This document shows positions 54,693-62,702 of a DNA stretch of 64,000 nt, piece by piece. Source of the stretch: Comamonadaceae bacterium (GTDB lineage: Bacteria > Pseudomonadota > Gammaproteobacteria > Burkholderiales > Burkholderiaceae_C); contig JAIYCG010000044.1 of NCBI GenBank assembly GCA_027488115.1, positions 124,001 through 188,000 on the forward strand, read 5' to 3'. The notes below the pieces were generated by a model, which worked only from the letters and a program-made list of their open reading frames with translations, searched no databases and was not told the DNA's origin. How positions within the stretch are numbered: the first letter of the stretch is position 1; every line of letters starts with the position of its first letter. The translations under genes and the position numbers were made by a program.

Positions 54693-56546
54693 TTAGCTTG
54701 TCAGCTGCAGCCATTGCGGCAGTGCCATTACAAAAAATGGAAACCAAGACAAGACAACAGTGCCAATAAAAATTGCCAGAAGAGCAGGTAATACAGATCG
54801 AATCACCTCTTTCAATGGCTTTTTGAACACGGCACTTGCAAAATAAATATTCATGCCTGCAGGTGGGCACAAAAATCCCATCTCCAAATTGGCGAGAAAA
54901 ATAATACCAAAATGAATAGGATCGATACCATAGCTGATTGCAAGAGGCAGCAGCAAAGGTACCAGCACAATGATGGCGGCATAAATTTCCATCAGTGCGC
55001 CGGCAAAAAATAGAAACACATTCAGTGCCAACAGAAACACATACGGGTTGGTCGTGATGCCTTGTACCCAATCTGACGCCATGTCAGGAATGCCAACATC
55101 AATCAAATAATTGGTGAGGCCAAGTGCCATTCCCATGATGAGCAAAATGCCACCAATAATTTGGGCTGATTGATAAAGGCAAAGTTGAAGTGTTGAAAAT
55201 TTCAATTCGCGGTGTATGAACCCTTGCGTGATCAAAGCATAAGCAACCGTGATGGCTGCACCCTCAGTGGGTGTAGCTATGCCTGATATGAGGGTGCCAA
55301 TGGCAATCAAAGGTGCAACAAGTTCCCACTTTGCAGACCAGACTGCATCTTTCAAAGACACAAAGACCGTTGCTTCTGAAGTTGCCATTTGGGATGAATA
55401 GCCGGCGTGATTTGAAGTTGAATGTTTTCTCAAAAACCCACCAAAAATGAGCAGCGATAAAACCATCAGAGCGGCTGGTATGAGGCCGGCTACAAACATG
55501 GTGTTGATCGGTACCCGTGCCATGATCGCATACATGATGAGGGGCACTGAAGGCGCTAATAAAACGCCTAAGGAACTTGCGCTGGTAATCAAACCAATGC
55601 TCTTTGACTCTGGATAACCGACCTTGAGCAGAAGAGGCAACAACAAGCCGCCTAAAGCCAATATCGTTACACCACTGCCACCGGTCAATGCCGTAAAGCA
55701 GCTGCACAGGCAAGCTACCGCAAGGACACTGCCTTTTTGTCCAGAACCAAATAGGCTGCTAAACAATTGGCTGAGACGCACTGCGGCCTGCGTATTGGCA
55801 AATATGAGACCCGCTAAGGTAAACAAAGGCAGTGCAGGCAAAGATGGGTTGACCGTGATTTGGTAATGCGACAAAGCCAAAGAGGCCATGGGAATGCCTT
55901 CTGATGAAAACAAAATCCAAGACAATCCTCCTAAAACCAAAAAAACGGAACCACCTAAGGCGAGAAAAATAAACAGCATGAAGCACAGCCAAAGAGATGG
56001 AATGCCAGCAGATGACAACCATTGACTGGCTTGCCAGGATGCGGCGAGGACCAGCACCGTTCCAGCCCATTGAAAGACAACGTGGTCGTTCCATTTTTGG
56101 CCAAATTTCAACCCCAGAATGCCAAAACCTAGGGGCATTGCACACAGGAAGAGCCAAGTTGGCAGACCGTAGGCGATGGTCTGTTGGGCCTCAATTTCGG
56201 TCATGACCAACTCATAACTGGCATGGGCTAACACGCCGCAGATCAATGTTGATCCTAGAAAAACCCAAGCTCTGGCCAGTTTTTGAAGCCTGGGGTTTTC
56301 CAAGTCACGCCACAAAGCACCAAGGCTGGTTAAGTGGCCAGTTCGTTCAGCATAAATGGCACCTGTTAGCGAAAACAGCAAGCCTAAGTGTTGAACCAAA
56401 ATTGGGGCATTGTCGATGCCACTGCCTTGAAGAGGCCTCAGTAAAACTTCGATGACAGGTATCAAAACCATGCCCATCAAGGCAAGAGCCGCCACACTCG
56501 CATCCCAATTTTGGAAGAGTTGGCGTGCGCGAGGAGCTTGCGTCAT
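54693..56546 (-). CDS. TRAP transporter, fused small and large membrane subunits (DctQ-DctM)
   Basis: 617 residues with roughly sixteen membrane helices. The first about 170 residues look like a DctQ-type small subunit (four helices). The rest is the DctM large subunit, with GGSGVTILALGGLLLPLLLK, LAPSVPLIMYAIMARV and the final FLANLEMGFLCPPAGMNIYFA, the conserved region of this family. TRAP transporters use a sodium or proton gradient for organic-acid uptake. Its ATG overlaps the stop of the binding-protein gene. It is the last gene of the TonB/TRAP block. Confidence 0.92.
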   Translation of the reverse strand: MTQAPRARQLFQNWDASVAALALMGMVLIPVIEVLLRPLQGSGIDNAPILVQHLGLLFSLTGAIYAERTGHLTSLGALWRDLENPRLQKLARAWVFLGSTLICGVLAHASYELVMTEIEAQQTIAYGLPTWLFLCAMPLGFGILGLKFGQKWNDHVVFQWAGTVLVLAASWQASQWLSSAGIPSLWLCFMLFIFLALGGSVFLVLGGLSWILFSSEGIPMASLALSHYQITVNPSLPALPLFTLAGLIFANTQAAVRLSQLFSSLFGSGQKGSVLAVACLCSCFTALTGGSGVTILALGGLLLPLLLKVGYPESKSIGLITSASSLGVLLAPSVPLIMYAIMARVPINTMFVAGLIPAALMVLSLLIFGGFLRKHSTSNHAGYSSQMATSEATVFVSLKDAVWSAKWELVAPLIAIGTLISGIATPTEGAAITVAYALITQGFIHRELKFSTLQLCLYQSAQIIGGILLIMGMALGLTNYLIDVGIPDMASDWVQGITTNPYVFLLALNVFLFFAGALMEIYAAIIVLVPLLLPLAISYGIDPIHFGIIFLANLEMGFLCPPAGMNIYFASAVFKKPLKEVIRSVLPALLAIFIGTVVLSWFPFFVMALPQWLQLTS

Positions 56547-57574
56547 GGGGTTTTAGTGGCGCGATAAGCCTTCAGGTGTGCAAAAACTTCGTCAAATGTT
56601 TCAGCTGGCACCATCTTGCCTCTAATTCGAGGGTAAAGAGACTCACTCAAGGCGCGCCATTCTTTCAGTTGTTCTGCATTGGGCTTGTTCACTTGCAGTC
56701 CGCGTTTTTTCATGGCATCGACAGCTTCTTCAACCTCCTTGCGAGCTTGCATGCGAATGACACTGCCCGCCTTATCGGAGGAGGTTTTCAAGACGGCTTG
56801 CGTTTCAGGTGACATCTCATCCCATGATTTTTTTGAAATGACAAAGGCCCCCACAATGGGCGCCCAGTTAATTTCCAACATGTTGGGAGCCGTATTGTAA
56901 ATTTGCGATGCAAGTGCGAAATAGGGCGTTGAAGGCACGACATTGATCATGCCAGTTTGAATCGAAGGCAAAATATCGGTGGGCTCAAGGGGCACGGGTG
57001 TATAGCCCATGCTCTTCATAATCTCTTGCTGCTCAGCCTCTGCACCCCATGCAAAGAATTTCATTTTTTTGTAGTCATCAGGGCTAAAAGCAGCTTGTTT
57101 TGAAAAGAAGCGCACCCAGCCAGCATCACCCCAGGCCAACACCACATAGCCTTTTTCTAAAAACTTCTTTTCCATTGCAGGGCGCATTTTCTCGCGCACA
57201 TAGTCCAATTCTTCCCATGAACGAAACGCCAAAGGCAAGTTTTGCAAAGCAGCGATGGATGGCTCAATTTCTCTCAAACCCACAACAGACAACAATGCGG
57301 CTTGCAATTGACCAATGCGCATTCGGCGCACCATTTCTGCTTCACCACCTTGGCTGCCATCTGTAAACACATTGAATCGAGATGATCCTGTTTGGCTCTT
57401 TTTCCAAGCTTCACCTACCTCCATCAGCTGGCGGTGATAGAGCGAATTTTTAGGAACCAAAGAACCAATTTTGAGTTGGGGATCGGCGGCAATGGCGGAC
57501 ATTGGAAATGCACACGCTATGGCCAATGACGCAACAATTTGAGCAACTGAGCTTCGAATTCGAAGAAGGTACAT
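56543..57574 (-). CDS. TRAP transporter substrate-binding protein (DctP-type)
   Basis: 343 residues with a signal peptide ending at AIAA. DctP-type marks: LKIGSLVPKNSLYHRQLMEVG, GSQGGEAEMVRRMRIGQLQ, and the ligand-loop helix DDYKKMKFFAWG, where the usual family Arg is replaced or displaced (the typical LKGLKIRV segment reads MKFFAW). It binds the ligand in the periplasm for the fused permease. The TatT-like lipoprotein gene lies 15 bp upstream, a pairing seen with TatP proteins in Treponema. Confidence 0.9.
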   Translation of the reverse strand: MYLLRIRSSVAQIVASLAIACAFPMSAIAADPQLKIGSLVPKNSLYHRQLMEVGEAWKKSQTGSSRFNVFTDGSQGGEAEMVRRMRIGQLQAALLSVVGLREIEPSIAALQNLPLAFRSWEELDYVREKMRPAMEKKFLEKGYVVLAWGDAGWVRFFSKQAAFSPDDYKKMKFFAWGAEAEQQEIMKSMGYTPVPLEPTDILPSIQTGMINVVPSTPYFALASQIYNTAPNMLEINWAPIVGAFVISKKSWDEMSPETQAVLKTSSDKAGSVIRMQARKEVEEAVDAMKKRGLQVNKPNAEQLKEWRALSESLYPRIRGKMVPAETFDEVFAHLKAYRATKTP

Positions 57575-57589
57575 GTTCTTAGATTGAAA

Positions 57590-58483
57590 TTAAAAGAGGT
57601 TTTCGATGCTGTCAAGAAGCCATTGGGCTCTTCGGCGCATGACCGTATTGCTTATATCATTTTGGGCTTGACCAAGCTCTATGGCCTTCTGGAGAAGGTC
57701 TTTAAACGCTTCTTTATTTTGTGTGGCGACTGCCCAGTTTTCTGCTTTCGAAATCAGGGGTGCAACTTGGTTGCCTCGCCACTCAATGGCAAGATTGAAA
57801 TATTTTTCTGCAACTTCAGGTTTGCCGCCAGGCTTTGAAAGTTCCAAAGTCCCCATCATGCTCGCCAATGAGCCCTGATCAAATTGAGGATGGGCTTGCC
57901 ATGCTAATTCTGCTAAGCGCAATACTTCTGGCAAGTCTGCAACCACATCGGGAGAGTCCTTGGACAAGGAAATGGCACCAGCCCATGCCGTCATAGACCA
58001 ATAGACCAAGCCAGCATCTTGCTTTTTAAGCTTGATGGCTTGCTTGACCCCTTTGCCTTGGAGGTGGTCCTTCAAATCTGGGTAATGATGGGCCAAGCTT
58101 TTCATGCCCACAGTTTTTGCACGCATCATCATTTTGGCTGCACGTGCTCTGAGTACACTTGCTTTTTGAATACTTTCCGATTCTATTCGGTCGGCTTCGT
58201 CCATCAAGAAGACGAACGCATACTGGGTGTAGCCGCGGGTCACAGCTTCTGCGAGTTTGATGTGATCGGGAATCTCCTGCAGCAAAGATTCAGACAATTT
58301 CAGTTGGTAAGCGCTGGCGTGCATCAGCAACTCTAAATCGTCGTCCGTAGAACTTGTCTCTGCAGACAATAGGTCGCCGACTCGATTGAGAAGTTGATGC
58401 TGTACTGAGCACCCGCTCAGTACAGCAATCAACAATATGCCAGTGAAAATAAGCTTCAACAAACTGAAAATTCGATTGAACAA
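57590..58483 (-). CDS. TRAP-associated TatT-like lipoprotein (TPR fold)
   Basis: 297 residues. The N-terminus has a lipobox, LSGC, with lipidated Cys25, so it should be a membrane-anchored lipoprotein. The rest is helical and contains repeat-like segments (HASAYQLKLSESLLQ, LPEVLRLAELAW, KYFNLAIEWRGN) as in TatT (PF16811), whose trimer in Treponema forms a complex with the binding protein TatP. It likely bridges outer-membrane passage and the TRAP binding protein. Its place between ExbB and the binding protein fits that role. Confidence 0.87.
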   Translation of the reverse strand: MFNRIFSLLKLIFTGILLIAVLSGCSVQHQLLNRVGDLLSAETSSTDDDLELLMHASAYQLKLSESLLQEIPDHIKLAEAVTRGYTQYAFVFLMDEADRIESESIQKASVLRARAAKMMMRAKTVGMKSLAHHYPDLKDHLQGKGVKQAIKLKKQDAGLVYWSMTAWAGAISLSKDSPDVVADLPEVLRLAELAWQAHPQFDQGSLASMMGTLELSKPGGKPEVAEKYFNLAIEWRGNQVAPLISKAENWAVATQNKEAFKDLLQKAIELGQAQNDISNTVMRRRAQWLLDSIENLF

Positions 58484-58502
58484 ACTGGCGCCTTAGAACT
58501 CA

Positions 58503-59075
58503 TCATGCGTTTCGATTGGACATTTGGAGCAATGCCAATTTTGTTTGATCTCCAAGTCGTTCTACTTTGGCAAGAAAAGCGTTGTAAACAATCAAACAAA
58601 TCAAGGCAGTGCCAATGCCAATAGCCGTTGCCAGCAAAGCCGTTCCAATACCAGCACTCACACCTTGTGGGTCTGAAATGCCGGACTTGGCCAATGCGGT
58701 GAAGGTGTCAAAAATACCCAGAATGGTTCCGAGCAAGCCCAATAAAGGTGCTGCAGTCACAATGGTATCCAACACCCAAAGGTGTTGGTTCAATTGATGC
58801 TGCACACGGATAAAGGCCTGCTCGGCTACATCGTCAGCAAGCTTTTGGGAGGCTGTGGGATGCAGACCATTGGCAAAGGCATGTGCAACCACCTCGCCCA
58901 CATCGCCTTCTTTAAATTCAGGCAATGGGGACTTGGTTTTCAATGCATCGAGAAGGCTTTTAATTTGCCCACTGGCGTGCGAGTAAAAAATCGTACGTTC
59001 AATGGCCAAGAAGACAGCCAACCCTAAGGCGACATACAACAAATACAGGGACGCATCGTGCAAAAAAAGCATCAT
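58503..59075 (-). CDS. exbB: MotA/TolQ/ExbB proton channel family protein (ExbB-like)
   Basis: 190 residues, three membrane helices near 10-28, 100-125 and 140-165. The core LDTIVTAAPLLGLLGTILGIFDTFTAL and the last helix with ALLATAIGIGTAL are the conserved ExbB/TolQ region. With ExbD it uses the proton gradient to energise TonB. It lies downstream of the receptor, while ExbD and TonB lie upstream, so the energising complex is split around the receptor gene within one operon. Confidence 0.92.
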   Translation of the reverse strand: MMLFLHDASLYLLYVALGLAVFLAIERTIFYSHASGQIKSLLDALKTKSPLPEFKEGDVGEVVAHAFANGLHPTASQKLADDVAEQAFIRVQHQLNQHLWVLDTIVTAAPLLGLLGTILGIFDTFTALAKSGISDPQGVSAGIGTALLATAIGIGTALICLIVYNAFLAKVERLGDQTKLALLQMSNRNA

Positions 59076-59085
59076 GCTGATGGCC

Positions 59086-61467
59086 TTAGAAGTCTGAACG
59101 CAATGTCACGCTGGTAAAGCGTGGTGCACCAATGTTGTAGGTGGGGTTTGAGCCTGCCAAAGTTCCCAAGGGCAAAGCACGGGCCGTGAAGCTAGAACCG
59201 CTTGGCGAGCTAATGCGCTTGTATTCGGTGTTGGTCAAGTTGTCCACATTGAAGCGAATTTCAGGTGACTTGAACATCGCTGTTTCAGGCAACTTGTAGC
59301 CAACTGACAAGTTCCACAGGGCGTAGGCGTCCATCGCTTGGTCGTTGACCAAGGTTGAGAATGCTTTGCCAGTGTGCTTCACTGAGAGGAGACCAAACAA
59401 AGGACCTTCTTTGTAGCTCAATGCCAAGGCTGCCATGATTTTTGGTGTGTCAGGCAATTGTTTGCCCGCGGTGGCTTCTGTCAATGTCGCGTTGACTTTC
59501 AAGTCTTGCTTCATCAAGCTTTCGGTGTAAGTGAGTGAGCCATAAACCGAGAAGTTTTTGTTCAACTTTTGGCCCAACTCAATCTCAGCACCCTTCATGG
59601 TCACATTGCCAACGTTGTAATCCAATGAACTCAAGCTAACAGGATCCCAAGCGGATGCAATGCGGTCTTTGAAATCAACCATGAACACAGAACCCGAGAA
59701 GGTGGTGTCTTTGTTCTGCAGGCGATAACCTAAGTCGAAGTTGGTCGAAGTCTCGATGCCAACTGTGGGGTTACGCAAGGTAGCGCCAGTGAGTGTGCCG
59801 TTCACTGATGTACCGCCTGTGTACAAGTTGGACAGGACAAAATTGGAAGGAGCGCGGAAGTTTTCTGCGACATTGAAGAACACCGACTTTTCAGCATCTA
59901 AGTTGTATTTAGCGCCAAAGCTGGGCAGAACTTTGCTGTATGTACGCTTGATTTGGTAATCCAAATCAGCACGACCTACGCCAAAGGTGCCGGCGTTGGC
60001 ATAGTTGGTGAAGTCACGGTCGATGGCCGAGTTTTTCAGGCCAACTTGAAGGTTCAGCTTGTCTTGCATCAATGAGATGCTGTCTTGTACAAAGAAAGAA
60101 GTACCGGTGCTGATGGTTTTCCAATCACGCGCCTGATAGGGCTTGCCGTCGGCACGCAAGAGGTAGGCAGAGGTATTGTCAAGCCAAAGGTTGGCGGAGT
60201 TGCCTGCGTTGTCAATGGTCACGCGTGGGCCTGTTTGCACGTGTTGAGCACGCTCAACCCAATAGCCCACATTGATGTTGTGATTTTCAACACGGTAGTT
60301 GGCTTTGAAGGTCACGCCAGGACGATTGGTTTCAGTCAAGCTGCTACCGTAAACCATCACTCGGTCAAGCAAGTCACCGTCACCATTGAGATCGCGTGAA
60401 CTCTGGGCGAAAGTTTGGGTGGCTGAGCGTCCCTCTGTCAGGGTGGTCAATTGGCCGCCGCCTGTACCGTAGCCATACCAGTAATAGGGCTCTGCGCTGA
60501 CGGTCAAGTCTTTGTTCACCTTGTATTCAGCCTTGCTGGTGAACAAATAATTGCGGAAGGGGTTGATGTTGAAATTGTAATAGCCATCTGCAGAAGGCGT
60601 CTCAAGTTGAGCCGTGCCAGCAACAGGCGTCAAGTGCTGTGGGGCCACGCTGCTGAAATCAAAGTTGCGACCGAATTGCGCAATTTGTACATTGTTCAAA
60701 CCACGGATGTTGTTGTTGATGGCGTTGTTGTACAAAACACTGGCGCTCAAGAAAACATCGGCATTGGGACGAGATTCAACGGCCAAATCAATGTGCTCAC
60801 GGTCGGCGCCGCCTGGACCTTTGAATTTGTTCGCAGTGGTTTTGGAGTAAGACACAAACGCTTTGGTTTCGCTGGCGCCAAACTTACCTGTGTCCAAGCG
60901 AACAAAGGCGCGTTGATAGTTCAGTTGACCGGATGAAATGGCAGCACGCATGCCAAATTTGTCTTTGGGTGAGCAAGTCACCATGCCCAAGTTGCCACCT
61001 GAGGCGCCAACGTGAGGGGCATCTGTGTCGGTGGAACCTTGTGTCACAAACACTTCGCACAAGTTTTCTGAGTCTGTGTACTCTTGTGGGTAAACGGCAA
61101 AGTTACCTGAGTCATTCACTGGAGCGCCATTGATGGTCAGGCCCATTTGATCGCCCGCAAAGCCGCGAACACGAATGCCACCGCCAAACAGGCCTGTGGC
61201 GTCGCTGCTGAATGAATTCACGCCTGGCAGCAAATCAATCACTTGAAAGGCGTTGGCAGATGGGTTCAGCTTGTCCATGTAAGCACGGTTCACTGAACTG
61301 CGCGCTTTAGGTGTTTCTTCTTGGGAGATCAAGCCCGAGTCAGTGGCGCCTGCTTGGCCTTCCACATTGATCTTGCCCACGTCCGTGGCTTGTTGCGCCA
61401 TCAAAATGGGCGAGGCAAAAGCCAAGCTGATGAGCAAGGCGATAGGGGTTGGCTTAAATTTTTTCAT
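59086..61467 (-). CDS. TonB-dependent outer-membrane receptor
   Basis: 793 residues. Signal peptide ending near LMAQ, then a plug domain with LPGVNSFSSDATGLFGGGIRVRG and an NLGMVT strand, followed by a beta-barrel ending in SVTLRSDF, the aromatic C-terminus of outer-membrane proteins. Two Cys, C137 and C165, lie in the plug. A TonB-box-like DVGKINVEGQAG follows the signal peptide. The substrate is not known. Siderophore receptors often have this form, but the link with TRAP genes makes a small organic compound also possible. Preceded by AGGAG and flanked by TonB and ExbB genes. Confidence 0.92.
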   Translation of the reverse strand: MKKFKPTPIALLISLAFASPILMAQQATDVGKINVEGQAGATDSGLISQEETPKARSSVNRAYMDKLNPSANAFQVIDLLPGVNSFSSDATGLFGGGIRVRGFAGDQMGLTINGAPVNDSGNFAVYPQEYTDSENLCEVFVTQGSTDTDAPHVGASGGNLGMVTCSPKDKFGMRAAISSGQLNYQRAFVRLDTGKFGASETKAFVSYSKTTANKFKGPGGADREHIDLAVESRPNADVFLSASVLYNNAINNNIRGLNNVQIAQFGRNFDFSSVAPQHLTPVAGTAQLETPSADGYYNFNINPFRNYLFTSKAEYKVNKDLTVSAEPYYWYGYGTGGGQLTTLTEGRSATQTFAQSSRDLNGDGDLLDRVMVYGSSLTETNRPGVTFKANYRVENHNINVGYWVERAQHVQTGPRVTIDNAGNSANLWLDNTSAYLLRADGKPYQARDWKTISTGTSFFVQDSISLMQDKLNLQVGLKNSAIDRDFTNYANAGTFGVGRADLDYQIKRTYSKVLPSFGAKYNLDAEKSVFFNVAENFRAPSNFVLSNLYTGGTSVNGTLTGATLRNPTVGIETSTNFDLGYRLQNKDTTFSGSVFMVDFKDRIASAWDPVSLSSLDYNVGNVTMKGAEIELGQKLNKNFSVYGSLTYTESLMKQDLKVNATLTEATAGKQLPDTPKIMAALALSYKEGPLFGLLSVKHTGKAFSTLVNDQAMDAYALWNLSVGYKLPETAMFKSPEIRFNVDNLTNTEYKRISSPSGSSFTARALPLGTLAGSNPTYNIGAPRFTSVTLRSDF

Positions 61468-61487
61468 AAAAACTCCTGGTAAAAAAA

Positions 61488-62210
61488 TTAATTGAGAGGA
61501 ACAAAATCGAGGGTGACCGTAAATTTATGTTGCGACTGAGAGGCCCAACTGCCTTCGGGCCATGGCGCATAAGTGGTGCGCCTCAGCGTTGACAAAGCAG
61601 CGTTGTCCAAAATGATGGAGTTGCTGGACTCGTCGATGCCAGCATCTTGCAGTGCACCGTTGCGAGCCAACACGAACCAAAGTTTCACTTTTCCAGAAGG
61701 ACGCTGCAAACTCGCTTCTCTGCCAGTGGGGTAGCGCTTGTTGGCATTGAGTGTTGCCCGCACGATAGCGATGTAGTTGTTTTCTAGGTTGACTGAAACG
61801 GGCGGCTGCGGTGGAATCTTTGGGGGCTCTTGTACTGGTGCTGCTACTACAGGCGCGCTGGGTGTAGGTGCAGGTAAAGGGCGGGGTGACTCGGCAGTGG
61901 CTGTGGCAGCGGCAGAGGCAGTGATTTCCCTCACAGGTTCAATGGGAGTGGGCGTGATTGGCGCATTCGGCACTGCGAGCATTTTGGGCCTTGGTTCAGG
62001 CTGCTTGATTTGAGGCGGTGGCGTTTTGGGTGGCGGCTGCAACAAGGGTTCAATCAGCGTTGTGGTCAGCTCCATGGCCTCTTGCGCCAACATCTCGGCA
62101 GGTCCTTTGATGGCTTGTGCCATTGAAAATACAACAAAGACCAACAGCAATGACCCCAAACTAGAAAGTTTGTGACGCTCTTGGTTCAACCTGTCGATGA
62201 GTAACATCAT
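61488..62210 (-). CDS. tonB: TonB-like energy-coupling protein
   Basis: 240 residues. A membrane helix near 18-34 follows a short basic N-terminus. A Pro-rich spacer at about 58-135 (PPPKTPPPQIKQPEPRP) can span the periplasm. The C-terminal domain from about 150 has the TonB-type YPTGREASLQRPSGKVKLWFV pattern. It transmits energy from ExbB-ExbD to the receptor encoded next. Its ATG overlaps the stop of exbD. The first residues MMLLIDRLNQ are unlike the short cytoplasmic start of E. coli TonB. Confidence 0.9.
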   Translation of the reverse strand: MMLLIDRLNQERHKLSSLGSLLLVFVVFSMAQAIKGPAEMLAQEAMELTTTLIEPLLQPPPKTPPPQIKQPEPRPKMLAVPNAPITPTPIEPVREITASAAATATAESPRPLPAPTPSAPVVAAPVQEPPKIPPQPPVSVNLENNYIAIVRATLNANKRYPTGREASLQRPSGKVKLWFVLARNGALQDAGIDESSNSIILDNAALSTLRRTTYAPWPEGSWASQSQHKFTVTLDFVPLN

Positions 62211-62629
62211 TGACGCTCACGAGCTGCAAGAGATACTTTGCCCAAGCCTGATTTTTTGATTTCGTCCATGACGTCAACCAAGGTTTGAACTTCTGCGCCC
62301 TTGTCACTGTTCACGATCACGGCAATTTGTTCTGCAGTGCCTGCTTTTTTCTTGACGGCAGCCGACAAGTCTTTGAGCTCAACATCTTTGCCGTCGACTT
62401 GAATGACATTTTCTTTTCCCAATGTGACAACAACTTGCACATCTTTGGTTCTGAGTTGTTGCACTTGCGAGGAGTTTGGCTGTTGAGTTTTGATGCCCAA
62501 AGCAGGAATCACATTGACACTGATAAGAACAAAGAAAACCAATAAAAACATCATCACATCGATCATGGGGATGATCTCAATGCGTGCTTTTTTTCTTTGT
62601 GTTTGCTGCCAATGGCGCATGTTGCTCAA
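62207..62629 (-). CDS. exbD: ExbD-like biopolymer transport protein
   Basis: 140 residues. One membrane helix at about 17-40 with the essential Asp24 (IPMIDVMMFLLVFF), then a periplasmic domain with VQVVVTLGKENVIQVDGKDVEL. It works with ExbB as the proton-driven motor. It is first among the TonB/TRAP genes, and its ATG is 73 bp downstream of the nucleotidase stop. A symmetric site lies in this gap. Confidence 0.93.
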   Translation of the reverse strand: MSNMRHWQQTQRKKARIEIIPMIDVMMFLLVFFVLISVNVIPALGIKTQQPNSSQVQQLRTKDVQVVVTLGKENVIQVDGKDVELKDLSAAVKKKAGTAEQIAVIVNSDKGAEVQTLVDVMDEIKKSGLGKVSLAARERQ

Positions 62630-62666
62630 CCGCGAAATGAATAACCCGCAAGAATAGAAAATTAAT

Positions 62667-62682
62667 GTGACAAATTTGTTAC
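62667..62682. promoter_or_regulatory. Candidate operator GTGACAAATTTGTTAC upstream of exbD
   Basis: A 16-bp near-palindrome with one mismatched pair and a perfect 10-bp core ACAAATTTGT. It is in the 73-bp gap between the nucleotidase gene and exbD, about 40 bp before the exbD start. It could control the TonB/TRAP genes separately from the nucleotidase. It does not look like a Fur box. Confidence 0.4.
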
Positions 62683-62702
62683 TTTCTAGGGTTTGTGCTA
62701 AT

